Shown: piece by piece, positions 1 to 7,393 of the stretch | How positions within the stretch are numbered: the stretch's first letter is position 1 | Layout of the letters: each line of letters opens with the position of its first letter | NCBI RefSeq assembly: GCF_017304635.1 | Contig: NZ_JAFKMA010000002.1 | Location: 248,001-312,000 of the forward strand | DNA from: Sphingomonas sp. | GTDB lineage: Bacteria > Pseudomonadota > Alphaproteobacteria > Sphingomonadales > Sphingomonadaceae | Length of the DNA: 64,000 bases | Direction: 5' to 3' | The notes under the pieces: model-generated | Seen by the model: only the letters and a program-made list of their open reading frames with translations | Databases searched by the model: none | What the model was told of the DNA's origin: nothing | Made by a program: the position numbers and the translations under genes

Positions 1-113
1 TCGTCGAACTTCGAGGTGGCGCCCGCCTTGGCCAGCGCGATCGCTTCGTCGACGCCGTGCAGCTTCTCGCGGTCGATCGTCACGGCCTTCTGCTTCTTGC
101 TCACGAATGCCAT
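1..113 (-). CDS. rplA: 50S ribosomal protein L1, N-terminal part (runs off the window)
   Basis: This is the first 37 or so codons of ribosomal protein L1, which forms the L1 stalk of the large subunit and can act as a translational repressor of its own operon. Reading leftward from the ATG at 113-111 gives a basic start (MAFVSKKQKAVTIDREK) followed by GVDEAIALAKAGATSKFD, the usual opening of L1. It starts 4 bases after the rplK stop, the standard L11-L1 arrangement. The rest lies outside the window. Confidence 0.93.
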   Translation of the reverse strand, partial: MAFVSKKQKAVTIDREKLHGVDEAIALAKAGATSKFD

Positions 114-117
114 GATC

Positions 118-549
118 TCAGCCCTCCACCACTTCGAGGCCCATCGCGCGGGCGGAGCCTTCGATGATCTTGGTCGCAGCCTCGATGTCGTTGGCGTTCA
201 GGTCCTTCATCTTCGCCTCGGCGATCGCCGACAGCGCCGAGCGCTTGATCTTGCCCGCGCTGACCTTGCCCGGCTCCTTCGAGCCCGACTTCAGGTTCGC
301 CGCCTTCTTGATGAGGAAGGTCGCCGGCGGCGTCTTCGTCACGAACGAGAAGCTGCGGTCGGCATAGACGGTGATGACGGTCGGGATCGGCGCGCCCTTT
401 TCCATGTCGCCGGTCGCGGCGTTGAACGCCTTGCAGAATTCCATGATGTTGACGCCGCGCTGACCCAGCGCCGGGCCGATCGGCGGCGACGGGTTGGCGG
501 CGCCGGCGGGCACCTGTAGCTTGATATAGCCGGTAATCTTCTTTGCCAT
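118..549 (-). CDS. rplK: 50S ribosomal protein L11
   Basis: Ribosomal protein L11 (143 aa, the usual length) binds the GTPase-associated region of 23S rRNA and is needed for RelA-type stringent signalling. The start [16 protein letters not shown], the [16 protein letters not shown] motif and the C-terminal RNA-binding half are intact. It is followed directly by rplA. In most bacteria nusG lies immediately upstream. Here 2.9 kb, including two genes on the opposite strand, separates nusG from rplK, so rplK probably has its own promoter in the 550-690 gap. Confidence 0.97.
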   Translation of the reverse strand: MAKKITGYIKLQVPAGAANPSPPIGPALGQRGVNIMEFCKAFNAATGDMEKGAPIPTVITVYADRSFSFVTKTPPATFLIKKAANLKSGSKEPGKVSAGKIKRSALSAIAEAKMKDLNANDIEAATKIIEGSARAMGLEVVEG

Positions 550-687
550 TTTTCACTCTTTTCCAAGTTTAGCGGTCCGGACGAGCGCGAACGCTCTCCC
601 GCAAGTTCCACAGCGATAGCTTTGGAAGCGCGCGCCGATAGCCGAACCCGGCCGCCATTGCAATGTAGGAAGCCGCTTGCGACGAAA

Positions 688-951
688 ATGCGCATGGCCA
701 GACCGTTTTCGCGCGACCAGGCGCTCCAGAACCGCACCTTCCTGCGCGAATTGCGGCGCACCGGCAACGTGCGTCTCGCCGCTCGTCTCGCAGGGATGAA
801 GTACGGCACGATGCAGCATCGCCGCGCGACGCATCCGGCGTTTGCGCTGGCGTGGGAGACGGCGGTCGCCTTCGCGCAGGCGCGGTTGCAGGGGGAGGGG
901 TTGCGGGGGCCGGTGGCGGGGAAGGGGGTGGTGGCAAGTAACGGGTCGTAG
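688..951 (+). CDS. short helix-turn-helix protein, function unknown
   Basis: A small basic protein of 87 aa, or 109 aa from an ATG at 622. The core (FLRELRRTGNVRLAARLAG, then YGTMQHRRATHPAFALAWE) looks like a helix-turn-helix of the type seen at the N-terminus of phage terminase small subunits. The same pattern recurs in the next gene downstream (FLATLGVTCNVRLAAAAAG, YRRRRRDPGFAREW). Both are in the same reading frame and are separated by a single TAG at 949-951 plus a hairpin repeat. It could be a free-standing gene or the broken front of a longer one. Family resemblance is by eye only. Confidence 0.5.
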   Translation: MRMARPFSRDQALQNRTFLRELRRTGNVRLAARLAGMKYGTMQHRRATHPAFALAWETAVAFAQARLQGEGLRGPVAGKGVVASNGS

Positions 952-957
952 GGGCCG

Positions 958-1012
958 CCAGCGGCGAAGCCGCTGTCGTCGGACGGAGCAGCTGCGCTGC
1001 TCGCCGGCCGGC
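958..1012 (+). repeat. REP-like double hairpin, copy 1
   Basis: Two short palindromes flank a conserved core: AGCGGCgaaGCCGCT (960-974), then GTCGTCGGACGG, then AGCAGCtgcGCTGCT, then CGCCGGCCGG. The same arrangement, with different stem sequences but the same GTCGTCGG-CGG and GCCGGC-GG cores, occurs at 3352-3410 and 13020-13075. This copy lies between two in-frame helix-turn-helix genes. Confidence 0.7.
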
Positions 1013-1044
1013 CGTCCTCCGTCTCGCGAGCAGCTGCGCTGCCC

Positions 1045-1758
1045 GTGTGCGGCGCTACGCTGCGGACGGCTGGCGGCGAACCGGTCGTCACCCGCCGCAA
1101 CGACGGCAAGCTCCAGATGCGCGCCGCCCAGCCCGGCAAGCTGACGCGCCAGTGCGAGCAGGTGTTCCTCGCGACCCTCGGCGTCACCTGCAACGTCCGC
1201 CTCGCCGCCGCCGCGGCCGGGGCGGCGGTCGCGGCCTTCTATCGCCGGCGGCGGCGCGATCCCGGCTTCGCGCGCGAGTGGCGGCTGGCGCTGGAGCGGG
1301 GGTACGAAGCGCTGGAGATGGCGCTGCTCGACGCCGGGTCGGTGCATAGCCACGAACATGACGACTGGCGCCACAACGAGCCGCCGCCCATGCCGCCGAT
1401 GACCGCCAACCAGGCGTTGCAGCTCATGTACCTCCACCAGAAGGAAGCCCGCCTGCTCGCCGAGCCGCCGCATCTGCGCCGTCGTCGCGGCGAGACCAGC
1501 GACATGTGGTCGTTCCGTGTCGCCGCGATGACCGAGGAAGCGCGCCGCCGCGAGCGCGAGAAGTTCGAGATCGCCGAAGCCGCGCGTCGGGCGGACGGCA
1601 AGTCGACCTGGAAGGATTACCTCTCCACCTCGCCCAGGCTCGCCCAGATCGGCGGGATGACCCCGCTGGAAGCGACAAAGGCGATGTACGACGACAGCCG
1701 CGCGTTGTTCGGGGGCTGGCGGCTGGGGGATATGGCGGACGACGCCGATGACGGGTAA
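1045..1758 (+). CDS. helix-turn-helix protein, terminase-small-subunit-like, function unknown
   Basis: A 237 aa protein from a GTG at 1045; an in-frame ATG at 1117 is the alternative. After a basic N-terminus (VVTRRNDGKLQ) there is a helix-turn-helix-like block around residues 45-85, then a His/Pro/Met-rich segment, then a highly charged alpha-helical stretch (EEARRREREKFEIAEAARR). I take it as DNA-binding, but no enzymatic domain is visible. The start is uncertain because the frame is open back to the TAG at 949, through the REP-like element. It points toward the convergent Pycsar-like operon, whose last gene ends 25 bases away. Confidence 0.6.
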   Translation: MCGATLRTAGGEPVVTRRNDGKLQMRAAQPGKLTRQCEQVFLATLGVTCNVRLAAAAAGAAVAAFYRRRRRDPGFAREWRLALERGYEALEMALLDAGSVHSHEHDDWRHNEPPPMPPMTANQALQLMYLHQKEARLLAEPPHLRRRRGETSDMWSFRVAAMTEEARRREREKFEIAEAARRADGKSTWKDYLSTSPRLAQIGGMTPLEATKAMYDDSRALFGGWRLGDMADDADDG

Positions 1759-1783
1759 CGACCCAACTGCGGTCGCCGCGCGA

Positions 1784-2557
1784 TCAGCCAACCCTGTAGC
1801 CGTCAACACCTCTGATCGGCATCGGTGTGAACGTTAGCTTTCCGCCCTTTGACGTGGGCCATGCTTTTCGAAGCGCCTCATTGACGAGAATTATGTTTTT
1901 ACCTGCCGACAGCTTCGTGGCGTAATAAACGCATGGCCCGATAACCTTCGGATGCATCCTAGAAGGGACCCCGATTAACTGGACGATCGCGTCTCCAAAA
2001 CCCAGGCCGACCCCAAGGTCCAAGCTGGGTAGACAGTATCGGCTTGCGATCTCCTCGTTGACGATGGCGCGGGTGTCGCCAACGCAGTTCTGCGCGGCAC
2101 GATGCGCTCTCCTGATATCTGGGCCCCTGTCTTCCGGATTTACCGAAAAGAGCGCTAGCACGCCGTCTCCGAGGTACTCGGTCACTGAACCGCATTGAAA
2201 CTGGATTGTCTGGTCGAGCGCCGGGAGCAGGGCAGCCGTTTCGAAATACACTCTCTTCATCCGCGTATAAGTCGGCTTTGAGTGAGAGTATTCGATCATC
2301 AGGTGTTTGCTGGACTCCCTCATGTCCGCCACTAGACAGACATATTCCGCTAATTCTGAGCGCTCACTGCTTACAAACGGATGATTAGGAATGCGCGATG
2401 GGGCAACCTCCGCGCGCTTCGCCACTCGGTCTAGTGCAAGAGCCTCGGTAGCGGCCTCGAAAATCGGCTGATGTTTGTCCCAAACCTGCTCAGCTACATC
2501 CAAGGAACTCCCTACTAGGGCTCTGATAATGGCGCTCTCCTCGTCGCTTAGGCTCAT
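1784..2557 (-). CDS. pycC: class III nucleotide cyclase, probable Pycsar cyclase (PycC)
   Basis: A 257 aa soluble protein with a class III adenylate/guanylate-cyclase fold from about residue 70. It has a first metal-binding Asp in LVADMRESS (D78), the second in TEYLGDGVLALF (D131), a GVGLGFGDAIVQLIG strand-turn, and VIGPCVYYATKLS (205-217) at the usual transition-state helix. A single cyclase domain beside a small multi-pass membrane protein is the architecture of Pycsar, where phage infection triggers cCMP or cUMP synthesis and the effector is activated. The ATG overlaps the effector stop by 4 bases, so the two are translationally coupled. Base composition is AT-richer than the ribosomal genes around it, suggesting transfer. 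The product (cCMP, cUMP or a purine cNMP) cannot be read from sequence alone. Confidence 0.8.
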   Translation of the reverse strand: MSLSDEESAIIRALVGSSLDVAEQVWDKHQPIFEAATEALALDRVAKRAEVAPSRIPNHPFVSSERSELAEYVCLVADMRESSKHLMIEYSHSKPTYTRMKRVYFETAALLPALDQTIQFQCGSVTEYLGDGVLALFSVNPEDRGPDIRRAHRAAQNCVGDTRAIVNEEIASRYCLPSLDLGVGLGFGDAIVQLIGVPSRMHPKVIGPCVYYATKLSAGKNIILVNEALRKAWPTSKGGKLTFTPMPIRGVDGYRVG

Positions 2558-3102
2558 ATCAGCGCTCTAGTGTAGACGGCCAATGACGCCGAGGCGATCA
2601 GCCACAAGAGCGTCAGCCAGGCGGCGGCTGCAAACCGCAAGAGTTTGACGGATCGTATATAGGTCAGCTTCATCTTCTCGAAGAGAAGCTCGGTTTCTAT
2701 TTCGGCGGCATTTTGCGGAAGTAGCATTTTCTCCTGAGCTATATCACGAGAAGAAAGCACTGTGCAGTTCCAGAACGTGTGGTATTTTGTAAGATTAAAC
2801 AGATCGCCGCCATAAAATGCGCCTTTTGGAGTTGGGCCGGAGACGTGCGCAGCAGGACTGTCGATTGCAACGACGCAGCGGAAAAGAGCTCCGATAGCCA
2901 ATACCCAGAGAAGGATATCGATAATAATCCAGCCCGTCATCACGCCGGTCAGTTTTGCCGGGAAGCCGTAAATCGTGGAAATCTTGTCCAACACAGACAG
3001 GGGAAGAAAAAGCACTACGAAGAGAAACCCCGCCCTCACGTCAATTGAGCGGATGGTCCCCTGTGTGTCGGCGATCGAGGCGTACAGGAAATCAGTTCTC
3101 AT
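2554..3102 (-). CDS. pycTM: three-pass membrane protein, probable Pycsar effector (PycTM/DUF5706-like)
   Basis: A 182 aa protein in which an amphipathic N-terminus (ADTQGTIRSIDVRAG) leads into hydrophobic segments at about 24-40 and 53-80. A cytosolic loop follows with FYGGDLFNLTKY and an IAQEKMLL helix, and there is a third hydrophobic segment at about 155-177. This order (Asp-rich entry helix, TM pair, loop, helix ending in K, last TM) matches Pycsar TM effectors, which bind cyclic pyrimidine nucleotides and damage the membrane. The ATG at 3102 has GGAG 7 bases upstream. A longer form from 3183 adds 27 residues and is less likely because family members start just before the first helix. It is the first gene of the operon. 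Confidence 0.72.
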   Translation of the reverse strand: MRTDFLYASIADTQGTIRSIDVRAGFLFVVLFLPLSVLDKISTIYGFPAKLTGVMTGWIIIDILLWVLAIGALFRCVVAIDSPAAHVSGPTPKGAFYGGDLFNLTKYHTFWNCTVLSSRDIAQEKMLLPQNAAEIETELLFEKMKLTYIRSVKLLRFAAAAWLTLLWLIASASLAVYTRALI

Positions 3103-3351
3103 TCTAGCGCTCCGGAATTTATAGCCGAGAGTGGGCGAGTGACGGGGCACCGTCAAGGCGCGGTAGCCATATGGGTGGAGCATCCCACCTCATCCCTCCT
3201 TTCTAATCGGCTATTTCTTCCTCTGCTCAGAATCGCTCTTTTTGGAAGACCGATGGCCGCATTAGGACGCCGTGGCGCATGACGGCAAAGCGGCTACGTC
3301 GGCTCGAAAGCCGCCCGTCTCTAAATCACCCAATTTCAGCCATTAGGGTTT

Positions 3352-3441
3352 CGACGCGGGAGTGAATCCCGCGTCGTCGGTCGGGCGCTGGGCGCCCGCC
3401 GGCTGGGCAAGTGTCGTCTCGCGGGCTAGCTGGCGCTAGCC
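3352..3441 (+). repeat. REP-like double hairpin, copy 2, plus hairpin after nusG
   Basis: CGACGCGGGA (3352-3361) pairs with TCCCGCGTCG (3367-3376). It is followed by the core GTCGGTCGG, then CGGGCGCtggGCGCCCG (3382-3398) and CCGGCTGGGC. This is the same plan as the copies at 958 and 13020. A further inverted repeat, GGCTAGC (3424-3430) with GCTAGCC (3435-3441), lies just past the nusG stop codon and may end the secE-nusG transcript. The stretch 3184-3350 upstream shows nothing else recognisable beyond the promoter region expected for the cyclase/effector operon. Confidence 0.65.
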
Positions 3442-3448
3442 GCGTGGG

Positions 3449-3988
3449 TCACTTGCTGCGCTCGACCTGCTCGAAGTCGAGTTCGACCGGGGTGGCGCGG
3501 CCGAAGATCGAGACGCTGACCTTGACCTTCGACTTGTCGAAATCGAGTTCCTCGACGATGCCGTTGAAGCTGGCGAAGGGGCCGTCGAGCACCTTGACGC
3601 TGTCGCCGATCTCGTAATCGACCTTGACCTGCTGCTTCGGGCTGGCGGCGGCGGCTTCGTCCTTCGAATTCAGCATGCGCGCGGCTTCGGCGTCGCTGAT
3701 CGCCTGGGGCTTGCCGTTGGGGCCCAGGAAGCCGGTCACCTTCGGCGTGTTCTTGACCAGGTGATAGACGTCGTCGTTCATCGCCAGCTTGGCGAGGACG
3801 TAGCCGGGCATGAACTTGCGCTCGACCGCCACCTTCTTGCCGCGGCGCGCCTCGGTCACGGTCTCGGTCGGGACCTCGATCGCCTCGACCGCGCCTTCGA
3901 GCCCGAGCCGGGCGGCTTCGGCCGTGATCGCGTCGCGGACCTTGCCCTCGAACCCCGAATAAGCGTGGATGATGTACCAGCGTGCCAC
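3449..3988 (-). CDS. nusG: transcription elongation/antitermination factor NusG
   Basis: NusG (179 aa) binds RNA polymerase through its N-terminal NGN domain and contacts Rho or ribosomal S10 through its C-terminal KOW domain. The NGN start ([17 protein letters not shown]), the [12 protein letters not shown] motif, the VTGFLG loop and the KOW block ([23 protein letters not shown]) are all present. It follows secE by 13 bases. The usual downstream partner rplK is displaced by the defence-type insert. Confidence 0.97.
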   Translation of the reverse strand: MARWYIIHAYSGFEGKVRDAITAEAARLGLEGAVEAIEVPTETVTEARRGKKVAVERKFMPGYVLAKLAMNDDVYHLVKNTPKVTGFLGPNGKPQAISDAEAARMLNSKDEAAAASPKQQVKVDYEIGDSVKVLDGPFASFNGIVEELDFDKSKVKVSVSIFGRATPVELDFEQVERSK

Positions 3989-4001
3989 TGTGGCTTGTCC
4001 C

Positions 4002-4202
4002 TTACTTGGTCGCGAGGCTGAGGAAGAATTCGACCGCGGCGTTGAAGCCCGTGTCGACGATGAAGAAGAACACCGCCAGGATCAGCGTCAGGATCAGCAC
4101 CATGACCCCGGTCATGATCGTCTCGCGCCGGGTCGGCCAGACGACCTTCTTGGTCTCGGCCTGGACTTGCCGGAAGAATTCGACAGGGGTGGTCTTCGCC
4201 AT
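4002..4202 (-). CDS. secE: preprotein translocase subunit SecE
   Basis: SecE (66 aa, the short single-TM form common in alphaproteobacteria) clamps SecY in the inner-membrane translocon. The amphipathic helix with the family motif (FRQVQAETKKVVWPTRRETI) precedes one transmembrane helix (TGVMVLILTLILAVFFFIV). It heads the secE-nusG pair. tRNA-Trp, which normally lies upstream on the same strand, is here upstream but on the opposite strand. Confidence 0.95.
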   Translation of the reverse strand: MAKTTPVEFFRQVQAETKKVVWPTRRETIMTGVMVLILTLILAVFFFIVDTGFNAAVEFFLSLATK

Positions 4203-4420
4203 GATGCTCTCGCGCGTGTTCGTTGCCGTAGCCGGGACATAGGTCCGCCGCCCGGCGCCGTGAAGAGGCGACAGGGCGGAAGGATCATCCCGATGTCGGA
4301 TTGGCGCGTGACTTAGCGTGGGGCCGCCATGGGGGCAAGTCCCATGACGCGGGGATCGGGCCTTGGCCGCCGGCCGGCCTTGCGCTCCCCTCGCTGGCGC
4401 GATAGGAGCGCGGCGGCTGT

Positions 4421-4497
4421 AGGGGTGTAGCTCAGCTGGTTAGAGCGTCGGTCTCCAAAACCGAAGGCCCTCGGTTCGAATCCGAGCTCCCCTGCCA
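4421..4497 (+). tRNA. tRNA-Trp (CCA anticodon)
   Basis: A cloverleaf of 77 nt. It has acceptor AGGGGTG, D arm GCTC-AGCTGGTTAGA-GC, anticodon stem around CTCCAAA giving anticodon CCA (Trp), T arm CTCGG-TTCGAAT-CCGAG, discriminator G and an encoded CCA. The acceptor stem has one U-U mismatch at the sixth pair. It is transcribed away from secE. Confidence 0.95.
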
Positions 4498-4611
4498 CCG
4501 CCAGCATCGCACATGGCCAGCGTAGCTGGACTTGAGACGATGCGCAGCCGGCGAGCGAGCCGGATGCTCGTCTCACGACGCGGCTTTGCCGCGGCGGCAT
4601 CTCCCGAACAA

Positions 4612-4700
4612 ACGTCATCCGGAAATCGGTTCAGGATCCGGATATCTCCGACCGCTTCGCTTGCGGCACGGTGGGTGCTGAAAAAAGTTCAGCATGACGG
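4612..4700. repeat. composite palindromic element R1
   Basis: The element begins with CGTCATCC and ends with CATGACGG. It contains an ATCCGGA-type hairpin at the left and GTGCTGAAaaaagTTCAGCA at the right. It belongs to the roughly 75-160 bp family with palindromic ends seen repeatedly up to 30.5 kb. Confidence 0.6.
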
Positions 4701-4777
4701 CGTGCGGGAAACCAATCGCTCAAGCCGCCGGCCAGCTTTGCGGCGCTGACGCTTGGCTTCGCTAAGCCGCCCCGCCG

Positions 4778-7138
4778 TTACGCCGCGCGCGACGCCGCGC
4801 CCCAGTCGCGGCCGGCCAGTGCGCGGGCTTCGGCGACGGGGAGGGGCCGGCCGAAATAATAGCCCTGGACCTTGGTGCAGCCCAGGTCCTGGACCATCTG
4901 GTGCTCCTTCTCGGTCTCGACGCCTTCCGCGGTTGTCGCCATGCCCAGCGACTGGGCGAGCGCGACCACCGCGCGGATGATCGCGATCGGTTCGGGCTGG
5001 CCCTTCGACGCGCCCTGGACGAAGCTCCTGTCGACCTTGATCGTCGAGAACCGCGTCCGCGCGAGATAGCCGAGCGACGAATAGCCGGTACCGAAATCGT
5101 CGAGGCTCAGCCGCACGCCCAGGTCGAGGATGCGTTCCAGCACCTGTACCGCGCCGGTGCCCTCGCGCATGAACACGCCCTCGGTCACTTCGAGCTCGAG
5201 CCGTTCGGGCAGCAGGCCGCTGTTCGCCAGCGCCGACGCCACCACCGACACGAACGCCGGATTGTGGAGCTGCTCGGGCGACACGTTGACCGCGACGCGC
5301 GTCTGGCCGGGCCAGCGCGCGGCTTCCGCACAGGCCGAGCGCAGCACCCATTCGCCCATCGGCACGATCAGCCGCGCATCCTCCGCCAGCGGCACGAACT
5401 TGGCCGGCGAGATCACGCCGAGCTCCGGATGCTTCCATCGCAGCAACGCCTCGAACCCGGTCAGCCGACCGTCGTCCGCCGCCACGACGGGCTGGTATTC
5501 GAGGTGCATCTCACCCTTTTCGAGCGCCTGGCGCAGCGCCATTTCAAGCACGCGCCGCTCCTCCGCCTTGACGTGGAGTTGGGGTTCGTAGGCGTGGAAG
5601 ACACCGCCGCCGGCATCCTTCGAGCGATAAAGCGCGAGGTCGGCGGAGCGGATCAGCATTTCCGCCGTCCGCCCGTCGCGCGGGCCGATCGCGACGCCGA
5701 CCGAGGCGCCGATATAGAGCGTGTGCTGGTCGACGTCGTACGAGCGCGACAGCGTCTCGATGATCCGTTTCGCCAGTTGCTCGACGCGCGCCGGGTCGCT
5801 GGCGTCGCGCACCACCACCGCGAACTCGTCGCCACCCAGCCGGCCGATCGTCTCGTTGTCGGTGACCAACTGGCCGAGCCGTTCCGCGACGCGTTCGAGC
5901 AGGCGGTCGCCGACCGGGTGGCCAAGCGAATCGTTGACCGCCTTGAACCGGTCGAGGTCGATCATCATGAACGCGCAGCGCGTGCCCCATTTGTCGGCTT
6001 CCGACATGGCGCTGGCGAGCTGTTCGTTGAGGCAGAGGCGGTTGGGCAGGCCGGTCAGCGTGTCGAACCGCGCCATGCGGCTGATCTGGTCGGCCGATTC
6101 GCGCTGCTGCGTGACGTCGGAGCCGACCCCGCGGAACCCGATGAACGCGCCACGCTCGTCGTGGCGCGGGCTGGCGGCGAGCGCGAACCAGCGCCGCTCG
6201 CCGTTCATGTCGAGCGGGAGCAGCAGGTCGCGGAACGCCTCGCGATTCTTCAGTTTCTCCGACAGCGTACGCAAGCCGGACGAGAAATCGCCGTTGGTCC
6301 AGTGATCGCCCGCCAGCACCTGGAGCAGCGGCATGCCGTTGATCTTGACCGGGTCGAGCTCGACCGACTTGGCGAAGCGTGGGCTGGCGCGGACGATGCG
6401 GCGGGCGCTGTCGGTCTCCCACAGCCAGTCGCCGTCCTCCTCCTCGAACTCGCGGAGCAGCAGGCTGACGGTCTCGTCGCGTTCGGCGATGCCGATCTCG
6501 CCGGCGCGGATCACGACCAGCGCGCGCGCCCGCTGGAAACAGCCGATCATCAGCAGGGCGACGAACAACGTCGTCAGCGCGGCGAGCAGCGGGCTGCCCA
6601 TCAGCAGCAGCATCGTCGCGATCGCCGTCCCCAGGATGCCGAGGAACGACAGCGTCGCGAGCGGCAGCGCGGCCATCGCAACGGCGCTCGCGGTCATCAT
6701 CACCGACAGCACGACCCAGAGACCGAACGCCGTCGACAGTTCGTGCCGCACCCCGACCGCGAGCGGCGGGATCGCCCAGACGATGGCGAGCGCGATCCCC
6801 TCCGACATGGTCTGGCGCACGTCGCGCAACGTCGCGTTGTGCGCGTCGCGGTGGCGCGCGGCGAGCCGCCGCATCGTCACCCCGATCGCCACCGCGCCGG
6901 CGGCCAGCGCCCAGCCGACCAGCTGCCACCGCGGAATCTCGCCGTCGAACAGCAGGACGACCAGCGCCGCCCCGACCAGATTGGCGGCGAGCAGGAACAG
7001 AGCGAGGTGCCGCCCCGCGTGCAACTGCGCGGCGCGGATCGGCGACCAGTCGGTCGCGTCCGCCGGATCGTACAGACCCAGCAGCGCGCGCACGTCGATA
7101 CGCGGATTGGCGAATTGGGACGTCGGCTCGATACTCAC
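4778..7138 (-). CDS. membrane-anchored GGDEF/EAL cyclic-di-GMP enzyme with PAS domain
   Basis: A 786 aa inner-membrane sensor. Hydrophobic segments occupy about residues 45-205. A PAS domain follows (about 235-345, ending in the typical FRGVGSDVTQQRE), then GGDEF (about 360-520) with an intact RLGGDEFAVVV active site, and EAL (about 535-780) with FEALLRW, LDDFGTGYSSLGYL and late KVQGYYFGRPL motifs. Both catalytic signatures look complete, so it could make and/or break down c-di-GMP; many such tandem proteins act mainly as phosphodiesterases. It is a single gene. The upstream region holds TTAACC and GGTTAG half-sites that could bind CtrA, but this is weak. Confidence 0.93.
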   Translation of the reverse strand: MSIEPTSQFANPRIDVRALLGLYDPADATDWSPIRAAQLHAGRHLALFLLAANLVGAALVVLLFDGEIPRWQLVGWALAAGAVAIGVTMRRLAARHRDAHNATLRDVRQTMSEGIALAIVWAIPPLAVGVRHELSTAFGLWVVLSVMMTASAVAMAALPLATLSFLGILGTAIATMLLLMGSPLLAALTTLFVALLMIGCFQRARALVVIRAGEIGIAERDETVSLLLREFEEEDGDWLWETDSARRIVRASPRFAKSVELDPVKINGMPLLQVLAGDHWTNGDFSSGLRTLSEKLKNREAFRDLLLPLDMNGERRWFALAASPRHDERGAFIGFRGVGSDVTQQRESADQISRMARFDTLTGLPNRLCLNEQLASAMSEADKWGTRCAFMMIDLDRFKAVNDSLGHPVGDRLLERVAERLGQLVTDNETIGRLGGDEFAVVVRDASDPARVEQLAKRIIETLSRSYDVDQHTLYIGASVGVAIGPRDGRTAEMLIRSADLALYRSKDAGGGVFHAYEPQLHVKAEERRVLEMALRQALEKGEMHLEYQPVVAADDGRLTGFEALLRWKHPELGVISPAKFVPLAEDARLIVPMGEWVLRSACAEAARWPGQTRVAVNVSPEQLHNPAFVSVVASALANSGLLPERLELEVTEGVFMREGTGAVQVLERILDLGVRLSLDDFGTGYSSLGYLARTRFSTIKVDRSFVQGASKGQPEPIAIIRAVVALAQSLGMATTAEGVETEKEHQMVQDLGCTKVQGYYFGRPLPVAEARALAGRDWGAASRAA

Positions 7139-7228
7139 GCCGCACCGATTAACCGGGGAGGGTTAGCGAACGGTTAGGCGCACGAAATTTTTCGCGGTTT
7201 TTTGCGGGGTTCGCGCCGTTTCGGATGA

Positions 7229-7357
7229 TTTACGCGGCGAGGTTCCGGGCCCGCTCCACGCGCCATCGTCGGCGCGTCGCACAAGGGGTATTACGCGGCG
7301 TATCTGGGCCAGATGCACGACGTGAGACTGGTCGATGCCGAGGTCGTGCTGCGCTGA
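7229..7357 (+). pseudogene. 3' remnant of a gene, DUF5694-like tail
   Basis: An open stretch without a start codon encodes AIVGASHKGYYAAYLGQMHDVRLVDAEVVLR and then stops at 7355. This looks like the conserved C-terminal tail of DUF5694-type (TraB/GumN-like) proteins, with the V-GASHK...Y...Q-HDV...DAE pattern. A stop lies just upstream at 7226 and no body of the gene is present, so I call it a truncated remnant. The family name is from memory and uncertain. Confidence 0.4.
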
Positions 7358-7393
7358 TCCGCGCGTGGGGAGTGGTGCGCGCCGGCCCCGCGC

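Noticed and set aside
4901-7177. A 758-codon open frame on the plus strand opposite the GGDEF/EAL gene
   Set aside because: Composition is an Arg/His/Asp-rich shadow caused by GC-rich third positions of the real minus-strand gene; no domains.
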